Below, piece by piece: positions 21,989-30,800 of a stretch of DNA of 64,000 nucleotides. Numbering within the stretch: the first letter of the stretch is position 1; every line of letters begins with the position of its first letter. The notes under the pieces are model-generated. The model saw nothing but the letters and a program-made list of their open reading frames with translations, was not told where the DNA came from and made no database searches. A program made the position numbers and the translations under genes. This stretch comes from Calvatia gigantea (taxonomy: Eukaryota; Basidiomycota; Agaricomycetes; Agaricales; Lycoperdaceae), in NCBI GenBank assembly GCA_025093985.1, contig JACAAK010000008.1, forward strand, positions 2,108,001 to 2,172,000, given 5' to 3'.

Positions 21989-23992
21989 TCAACAAACCGC
22001 CTTTGTGAGGGTGCGTACCCAAGTTAGCAACAATGCTATGATCAATAAAATCCCCCCTCGGGTTGGTCTGAATGGCATGGGTTCAGTTCTCCTAAAAAAC
22101 CGTTCCCTAGTGTCACAAAAAACAACCCCAAAAATCCAGTGAGTTCCCGACGTAAGACAGAACGGCACGTAATCCTTCTGTCTACGATCTCCTCTGCGAA
22201 ACACAATTACCTGCCGCACTGTGCCAAAATTCAGAAAGTACTCACAAAGCTATGGCCTCAGCAACAACTTGGGGTATATGGGTCTCCAGCCTACTGAGCG
22301 GGGACTTCGCTTCAACAATAACAAAACCCCCTTCCTGAAATGCGGATGCCCAATGCTCTGCTACTCGCTCGTACAGTCTCACCGTACTCCCCTCCCAACT
22401 TGACCGTTCGGCCTTGAATTCTTGAATTAGTGATTGTTCCGTCACGGAAACTGTAAAATAATCTGTGGAGCCTGATAGACGTGTTGTGTGACCATCTTTG
22501 TTCTTTATTGTCGCAGCAGTGCCCTCTTTGGCAACAAAATCCTATCACATTCACGTTAGCCTGTCGACCGCGGGTGCATAGAATGGATCAGAGCGTACTT
22601 TGGCATTGGACCTGGGAACGGACCCTAGTGAAAATTCAGGGAAGGATAAAATCTGGGCCTCGCTACCAAGAGTCATGACTGCAGCCGACACAAGACAATA
22701 TTTTATGTCATTAATAAGCAACCGTGTACTTTCCTCCGACTAGCAAGGTTTTGGAAAATTGGGTAAGCGTAAGTCCTGAATGCAATCATTGAAGGACGAC
22801 ATACCAAAATATTCCAGAAATTGTCAATTGTCTTGACCACGCGCTCTTCCATCTGTTCTAACACCTGTTTCCAGGTCGCCTCGAAGTCGGCCCGGATCAA
22901 TTTGTTCGGATTGGCTGATGTTAGTTCACCAATCACTCTCCGACATAGTGTCATAGCAGATATTTTTCGTTCGCCCTGAATGCCCAATCGGCCGTAATCC
23001 TTTTTCCTTACAGTTGAAAAGGATTGAGACTACATGAAATATTAGAAACAAAAAGCTATAAAAGGCAAGAAAGTATACGTACAAATGTCTTTTTTTCCCC
23101 CACCAATTCCCCAACCTCCTTAATAGCGCTCTCAAGGACATCAACTTTGGTCAGAACTACCGTTTCAATATCCTCGTTTAAGTCTCCACTTGATTGAGCA
23201 TTCTCCCCTTCAGCACCTTCATCGCTGTCGTACAGAGTCACTTGGCAAAGTTGAGTTAGTCCTCCAGTTACCAATCCGTTGTGCTTACATGACATCCCAC
23301 CCTGAATGATCTCCCCAACACCTTTCTCGAGCTTTCCTTCGAAGTCCTGACGCAGGTACCTCAGGATGGTTTCACCAGTGATGGATGTAGATTCGCCAGT
23401 CGATCCGGTGTCTAGATCCAGATTCCCCTTCTCCTGCCCAACGGCCTTGAACTGCTTATCCAGGGCCAGTGCGGAGTAGAAGTCATCTGAAGAGGTCATT
23501 AATTGTGATCAGCATTATAACCTAAGTAACTAAACTCCTGGCCCACCAATGTCCTTGACAATATTACGGCTTTCTTTCTTCTTCCCTGGTTGTTGTGAAT
23601 CTTGGGCTTGAACGATGGGGGATCAATCTATAAGCTTCGGAGTAAAACCCAGATGACTGACCCTTTTGTTTGGTCTTTATGGCGGGGAAAAGTTCACGGA
23701 TCCTCTCGAGTTGCTTTTGTATAATTTGACTGGATTCTACAACCTTTTCCCACTTTTGTGTGTCGGACCTAGTGTGCAGGTTTGGGGGCCGTTCAAGACG
23801 AAATGCGGTCAGATCCGGGTCTCCGTCATTCGGCGGCTGATCTTGCTTGTTGGTAGACCGGGATGACCTTGTTTGGGGACCCTTCACAGCCTGGTGTTGA
23901 CTCTGAGCTGAGGTGTCACCCAAGGCAGGCGCTGGTACCTCGCGGAGTTTACCGTGGGGGTTAGTAGTTTTTTTGGACGGTTTTTTGCTCAT
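21989..23992 (-). CDS. PD-(D/E)XK nuclease-like protein, eight exons
   Basis: Minus-strand model with exons 23662-23992, 23547-23606, 23289-23486, 23083-23240, 22805-23029, 22599-22739, 22246-22541 and 21989-22193. All introns have GT..AG borders and the sum is 1614 nt, an open frame of 537 residues. The exon borders are supported by the homologous copy at 41.5-42.97 kb, where the same junctions align. The N-terminus is low-complexity and basic. The middle is acidic and helical. Near residue 450 the motif VIVEAKSPLSRLETHIPQVV gives the E-x-K signature of PD-(D/E)XK folds, followed by FCLTSGTHWIFGVV. A hydrophobic stretch, GGILLIIALLLTWV, closes the protein. Nuclease activity is not shown: the upstream catalytic Asp is not certain. 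It is convergent with F-box copy B (99 bp between stops). Confidence 0.65.
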
Positions 23993-25329
23993 TGTAGTGG
24001 GATTGGACGTCAGTTGTGCAGGAACAAAAGTAGTTTGAAGGGTAATTTATGGAGGGACTGGATACCTTGTCGATTCAAGTGGGGCTTAAATATCATTCGA
24101 CCTGAGGTAGCATCCAACGCCATACAATTGGCCATACTGTGGCGCCGAGGAGTTGCATGAGGGGGACAACGATATAATCAAAAATGCGTCAAAGCAGCTG
24201 ATGCACATGTTTGGGAGATTTCACTGGGAGGGCGACACCGAGCGGCCCATCATCGGCTGTGACAGAACAAAGCACACAGCAACGTGCTGCCGGAACGTCG
24301 ATGCTAAAATCTAGTGCAATGCTTGTACAGCGTCCAAATCGAGAGTGCCCAGTGATTATTTTGTGAATGCAGAGACCTGATCGGGAGGAAGATGCCATTG
24401 TAAACCCCGCCACAATTGGCCGTCGAATACCCAAAAGAACCAGGTGAGGCCGCATGACCCACCACAAGGCACACACGGAGGGACAGTGGGCATCTTTACT
24501 GCGGAAAGGTCGGTGGCCGAGCGATAAGCGCGATGGCAGAACAAAGTAGTCTTGTAGATCTGCTAAATGGGGAATAAATGCTCATAAAGTCAATGCGGTT
24601 AGGGTTTCCACATGTTGTACCCATTCTAAGGAACCGAATATCAACTTCGACCTTGCCTACTACTCAGCGAATGTCATGGATATAGAGAGTGAGCTCCTGA
24701 GAGCTGGAAGGCCTGCCAAACTTGGACACAGATACGACCTGGAAAGAGGCGCAGGGTGCCACTCCTGAGACACATGCGTTTCTTGCACCATGGGTGCCAG
24801 CCTCATGGTCTTCAACTTCATTGTCGTCTGTGGATCTCCGCAATACATGATTCAAAAATCTCGGCTAAATGCAACTCGTGCATAAGCGTCAGCATCATTG
24901 CGTGAATTCGCGCTCAAGAACTGTAATTGAGAACCCCTGATTTGGCTCTCAAGCTGTAGATGTCCTCGCTATCGTTGGGATGGACGGACGGGGCGCTTAT
25001 AGGTACAGACGTGGGTGATGTACAGATAAGCAAAGGATGCCAGAATGACTAGAGCGGGCTAGTGACAGATGTTGTGAGACAACCTGCTGACGATCAGTCC
25101 CGAACAGCCGAAGAAAAACATTCATTTGGATATATTTTGAACTACCTTATTCCTAACTTTGTCACTGGGCACCAAACTGACGTGGCTGGCCACAGAGTTC
25201 ATTAGTGGTGTACTAGTAGTGTACAAGGAACAGCGAAGTCAGGACAAACGCATCAAAAGTTCGAAATACAACGATGTCCAAACGTACACTCACAGAAGGG
25301 TCACAACATATCATATAGCAAAGCATGTC
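23993..25329. other. Intergenic, nothing recognised
   Basis: Short ORFs only (minus at 24189-24476 and 24664-24855). One stretch (24775-24840) faintly resembles 13690-13760. Presumably includes the promoter of the 23992 gene. Confidence 0.45.
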
Positions 25330-26505
25330 CTACGCTTGGTTGGTACTAACAGGCTCATATCCACCCCTCCTCGAACTTCCGCCAATCCCAAGACCCATGA
25401 ACAACCCCTTCCTACCGCTCTTTTTCCTCCCCCCACCAGCGCCACCCTCACCGTCACCATAATCCTCCCTCTCTTTCCTCCGCATCTTCGCTTCTCGGAA
25501 TCCCTCTAGAGGAACATCATAAAGCACTTCGTACTCCACACCCAACTCTCTTCCCTTAGTCCAAAAGTCTTTACAATTCCCAGCAATACCAAGGTCGAAT
25601 GGGTTTGATGCCTTCCCAGCTCTTGCGAGTCCATCAACGGCTTTCCCCTTCATGAACCTATCGAAGCCCAGGAGGTTCATCAAAAAGGCGGAACCACACC
25701 CTGAACAAGATGTATGTCTGTGGCTGTGGCCTGAGTTCGACGACGCTGCGTCTCCAACAAGCGCAGTGTCTTCCGTATCCAATCCTGCGATGGCCCCCAT
25801 TGCACCTCCACCATTTCGGTGACGATGCCCCATTTGACCGGCGTAACTCGCTCCGCCACCCTCCGCCCATGTAACCATAACAACCGAGATTGGAGACCTC
25901 GAGGGTGGTCATCTGGCGTGCGACTTGCCAAAGTTGGGATGCGAGGAGTACGATGGTCCAGGACAATTGGAGGGTGGCCCAGGCCGCGACAGAGACACGA
26001 CGGAGACGAGGAAAGTGTCGTACGAGGTTAGGAAACAGAGGTCCGCAGGAAGGACGCATCCGGGTGATAAAATGGAAGGGTCTTGGGAGACTGGAATACT
26101 CGAGAAGACTGGAGGAGGGGGAAAGTAAGACGGTTGTGCAATTATTCTTGACAAGGGAACGCACAGTTATAGGTTAGGTAGTCGAAGACAAATGATCCCG
26201 AGCAAGAGGGTAGTGACAAAAACCACAAGGTGGCGGTGGTTGTTCGCACCAACTAAGAGAGGTCATTGAGCGAGTTCGCATACAAAGAGTCGAAAACATC
26301 ACCTACCGTAATTCCATACCCAGGGACAATGACTTAAATACAGTCAGAAATACAATGTGAGCTGCGTACCAACGGACTCACTGGTCACTCGGGCAATACA
26401 TTTGTCACACACTTGACAGTGTTTCGAGCGGAGGGGTTTTCTTGCCGTACACTGGATACAGGATGTTTGCCCATTCGAGCGTTCTTCTGATGCCAGTTCC
26501 TCGAT
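25330..26505 (-). pseudogene. AKR1: Akr1-like DHHC palmitoyltransferase, C-terminal half
   Basis: On the minus strand the cysteine-rich zinc region CIQCTARKPLRSKHCQVCDK lies at about 26390-26450. It is followed, across an intron-like gap, by HCPWVWNYG, a DHHC box in which the D and first H are altered. Next come VGANNHRHLVVFVTTLLLGI, a membrane span ([12 protein letters not shown]) with [11 protein letters not shown], and the long C-terminus [16 protein letters not shown]...NPFDLGIAGNCKDFW...LGVEYEVLYDVPLEGF ending at 25330. This order fits ankyrin-repeat palmitoyltransferases of the Akr1 type; the ankyrin half is missing. At least two frameshifts (near 25995 and 25850) break it. At its 5' edge it is fused directly to an F-box fragment in the same orientation. 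Confidence 0.65.
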
Positions 26506-26932
26506 AACCTAACAAGTTTCGTTGACTGCCTCCTCCGCGCTTGGCGTAGAGGTTCCAATAATGGCTGGGGAACAGGCTCTTTCGGGTTGCGGTCAGTAAA
26601 ATCCGCATGCCCAGTTTTCCGAACTCCAAGATGCCAGCGCCCACCACGAATAATACTGAGGTATGTTGTGTCCTCAATCGCATTAAGTCTGCGTTTCGTG
26701 GGGACCACTGTTTTTGTCTTCCAGATTCGATTGATCACAAGATGTGGCCATATCCATTCACGAAGATCGTTGGTTGGAAGGGTATCGATGGTTCCATTCT
26801 CTGGGTGGGGAATGTTAAAATGTCAGGCAGTGTATCTCTTCGAGAGGGAGTGCCAGACCACTTGGGCTTCCGTTGCCTCACGAAAATTTCTGGCAGACTG
26901 GGCACTGCTTAGCTGGATATCATGTTAAAAAG
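26506..26932 (-). pseudogene. F-box copy G, inverted internal fragment
   Basis: Minus-strand segment of exon 2 from the ARVVWHSL-equivalent region to PQPLLEP, with stops and frame changes. It is the only F-box copy on the minus strand. Its 3' end runs into Akr1 sequence at about 26505. Its 5' end meets the upstream region of copy E at about 26932, which points to an inversion breakpoint. Confidence 0.65.
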
Positions 26933-27016
26933 AGCTGTGACGCACCTCGCGCCTGGGTGCAAGAAGTGTGACAGACGCGTTCTCGTGTTTTCAACAGTTT
27001 TGAGAATCTTCCTCTC

Positions 27017-27401
27017 ATGCTACTCAATCTTCTTCTTCTGGCTGTCTGTGGAATCGTCGCAATTGCGTTCAGTATGTGATCCAACATCCTCGAATAGACA
27101 TAACTCATCCATAGCCCTCAGCTTTTTTCCGTAACTTTGCCTGACAGCCAACCGGAATCCATGACTTGCCACTCGAACTGTTATCTGAAATTGCGTCACA
27201 TTTAGATTTCGTTGACGTGATTTCGTTGGGACAAGTGTGCCACAACTATTTTTATTATGATATACACCTAAGCAGTACCCAGTCTACAAGAAAATTTCGT
27301 GAGGCGACGGAAGGCCGAGTGGTTTGGTATTCGCTCGCGAAGAGATATGCCGCCCGACATTTCAATATCCCCCGCCCAGAGAATGGAACCATCGACGCCC
27401 T
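27017..27401 (+). pseudogene. F-box copy E, 5' part
   Basis: Exon 1 is 27017-27071 (MLLNLLLLAVCGIVAIAF) and exon 2 starts at 27122. A TGA at 27142-27144 stops the frame before the F-box, at a place where sisters have Arg or similar. From 27166 the F-box region is open up to the GTIDAL segment, where the Ty3/gypsy element is inserted at 27402. The other half resumes at 34044. Confidence 0.75.
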
Positions 27402-27762
27402 TGTAGGGCGGGAGTTTCGTAGACGTAGAGAAAGAGATTAGAGAACGAATTTTATTGGTAGTAACGAAAACAAGAGAATAGTAAGTTAGTGTAAGGTAGC
27501 GAAAACTGTAAACTACGGCATGACCATGGCTTTTATAACTACTGCAGACTACGTAGCGAATATTCGACAAGATTCCTAGACTATTCTACGAAAGCTGAGG
27601 AACTATTAGGGTCAAGTAAATAGTACGCGATATCGAAAAACCAGAAAAGGATCGAAAGTTAACAAAAATGGAATAGTCCAAACTGAAACCCCTAACTCCT
27701 CCGAGCTCACCAATTCCATCGTCTACGCATCGTCCTCGCGTAGCCGTCTTGACTCCCCTATA
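27402..27762 (-). repeat. 3' LTR of Ty3/gypsy element
   Basis: 361 bp, identical by reading to 33679-34039. On the plus strand it begins TGTAGGG and ends CCCTATA. Confidence 0.9.
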
Positions 27763-27811
27763 CCTGCCCATTTTTTTCTGATAGCAACTGTCCTCAGTTG
27801 CCAAATCCCCT

Positions 27812-30800
27812 TCACTCCCTGTCCTCTCCATCTGATCCTGCCAACTCCTTCGGATCCACGAATTCCGTGACTTGTAGCTGACGTCGTGACCTAGCACAGT
27901 AGGGTATAAGGCGGAATGCAGCGAATATTAATTTCGAGACCGTTCCGTTGACTTCGGCGAGGATATAAGCTCCGCTCCGGAGTCGTTTGACAACAACCAT
28001 CGGACCGAAATATCGCGGCTTACATTTTCGACCGACATCGGGCTCGATTTTCTTATTGAGAACAAGAACGAGGGAGCCCGGCGCAAAGTCGTAGTCTGTG
28101 ATCCGATTAGCGAAACGTCGCTCGAAGTCTTTGAGGGAATTGAATCGTGCTGCAAAGACTTGTCCGGCCATGTAAGAGAGATCATCTTCGCGTTTTTCGA
28201 GGGCTCGAGCTCGAATTGCAATGAGATCGACATCCGAGACCTTGTGGGTGATGGGTGGTGATAAGAACGTCGCTTCGGAGATGTCGAATGGTAAGAGTGG
28301 TTCAACTCCGTGGACCATATAATAGGGCGTATGCCCTGTGGACTTGCGTGTGGTGACCCGATCTGCCCAAAAGACATATGGGGCATGTTCGTACCATTTT
28401 CGAACGTCGCCGTTGCACACCTTGACTAGTGCATCGCGAATTGTCCTATGCGTTGTCTCCACCACCCCATTCGCTTGTGAGTTGTAAGCCGAAATTCGGA
28501 TATGTCGAATGTGATATTTTTCCGCGAGCCAATCGAGTGCCGCTACAAACGCTGATCCGTTGTCAGTCACAATTTCCTCTAATCCGCCCCATCTGCAGAG
28601 GATCTCTTCGAAGATGAATGTGCCGAGAGTGCGACCGGTTTCACGAGTGAGCGCGCGCCATTCTGGCCATCCAGTTAAGCTGCAGCGTGCCTGCACGATG
28701 TACTTGTGACCATGGGAGGGGGGCATGTGCATTGTGTCGATGTATGCCTTTTGGAAGAGTAGTGCTGGAGCCTGAACGGTTGGTGGAATAACAACATGTT
28801 CTGTTGACCGAATCTGGCACTGGTGACAGGAGTCGATGAACCAACGGACATCCTTGTCGAGAGACGGCCACCAAAATCGGTCAGCCACAGTTCGTCGAGT
28901 GGCGAAAAACCCTTTGTGACCCAGGCGATCATGTGACTCAATCAACAATCGATAGCGTGTCTTCCGCTCTGTCACTACCACCTTGTGTCGTCCTCCCAGG
29001 TCCCTTCTCCACAGCTTTCCTCCGTTGACGAAAAACTTGGTTGCGCGCTTCAGGAATGCTTTTCGTTGCTTATCGGTGTGTCCCTCTGGCACTTTCATCG
29101 TCTCCAAAAACCTCCTAATGAACTCTATGTCTGCATCCTTCCAGGCCACGTCGATGTCGAACGGAATTGTGTCTTCCTCTACTTCCTCCCCCTTTCTTTC
29201 TGAAATGGCGCCCTCGCCATTCCCTGTTCCCTCCGCCTCTTTTCTTACTGCCAACGTCCACACTATGTCCTTCTCTCCTCCAACTGCCCAGGCTATACAT
29301 CCCAGAACCTCGGTATCCACCCAATCCTCTGCCTCTTCCTCTCCCTCTTCGTCATCATCACTCTCCTCAGCTCTCCGTCGCCTCGATAACCCATCCGGAC
29401 CTTGATGCCTACTCCCTGGAACATGAACCAACTTGAAATCAAACATCAATATCGCCGAAATCCATCGATTCATGGCCGCGTTCGGGTGAATATCAGGTCG
29501 GTTAATCATCCCTTTGATATATTTCGCGTCAACTTCAATGATTAAGTCCTTTGCTCCAACTAGCCACAACTTGCATGCGTTGAGTGCACGAAACAGGCCA
29601 TATAATTCAAGCTTGGATTGGGAGTAGCGTGAAACTCGCTCATTCCATGCGATTGAACCAAAACGTGCTGGCCGTCGTCGTTGGGCTTCGTCGAGTTGGG
29701 CTAGGATAAAACCGACTGCGATTACCGATGTGTCGACTGATAGGATTATAGGAAATGGCAGTGTGTGATCGATTGGACGAATTGCCTCACACTTCGCCAC
29801 TCGTTTCTTCACCTCTTCCATCGCCTCTCGCTGCTTATCTCCCCACTCGAATTCCACCTTCGTTGCCCTTGTCAACTTATTCAATGGATCACAAATTTCC
29901 GCAAACGACCGTATCCAATTCCTGACTGTTCCTGCCATCCCCAGAAATCCTCGCACCTCTGAAATGTTCCTACACTCCGGCCACCTCAAAATCTTCTCCA
30001 CCGTGGACTCATCTGGCTTCTGCCCCTCGTACGTACACAGTCTCCCCACTACCACAATTTCCGGCTGACACAACTGCAACTTCTTCGCAGAAACTGTCGC
30101 TCCTGCTTGTTTGAGGCGATGTAGGACTCGATTTAGGTCGACAGCATGCTCCCAGATAAACCGCCGTATTCCTGGATTTTCGGGAATGACTTCGTAGTTA
30201 CCATCCCCCTTCTCGTACCGTGTTTTCGGGCCTAGTAGAGTAATATCATCCAGGAAATTCGGTGCACGGTCGGTTTCGTCTTGAAGAAGGAAAGCAACAT
30301 CGTTATGAAATATGCCAACTGATCCTGTCCATCCTTGTGGCAAGACAGTCAGCCTCATCGTTCCTAACGGTGTGTCGAACGTCGTGAAGTCCCTTGATTC
30401 CTCCGCCAAACTCCTGTGGTCATACCCCACAAACATATCCAACCCCGAATATACTCCTCGCGCCGCACACTGCTCTGCATAGAGATACACAAGAGGAGGT
30501 TCTTGTGAGTCCCTGATCGTCACTGCATTTAGTGGTGTCAGGTTATGGACAATGCGTACGTTCCCATCCTTTTTCGCCACTGTGAACCATTGATGACGAT
30601 ATGAACTATAGGATGGCTCATACACCCCAGAGTCGATCTTCTGCCGAATGAGCGTTATGACTTTGTCACGAATTCCGGGAGGTATGGGCAATGATTTTCG
30701 TGCCCATGGTATGTGTTCGATGACTGGAATTTTAACAGGTGCGAAATAGTCATCGCGGAACCTCCCCTTCTCGGTTTCGTCCCAAGCAAGTCCCCTCTCA

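Noticed and set aside
24189..24855. Small minus ORFs between the PD-(D/E)XK gene and the Akr1 relic
   Set aside because: Overlapping in several frames, no splice pattern or conserved motif; treated as chance ORFs.
25159..25509. Plus-strand ORF of 116 codons
   Set aside because: Lies opposite the Akr1 C-terminus; Pro/Thr-rich composition is the shadow of the minus-strand coding sequence.
27402..27762. Short ORF reading from the F-box into the LTR (27166-27441)
   Set aside because: The last residues are LTR sequence; it is the truncated F-box frame, not a separate gene.
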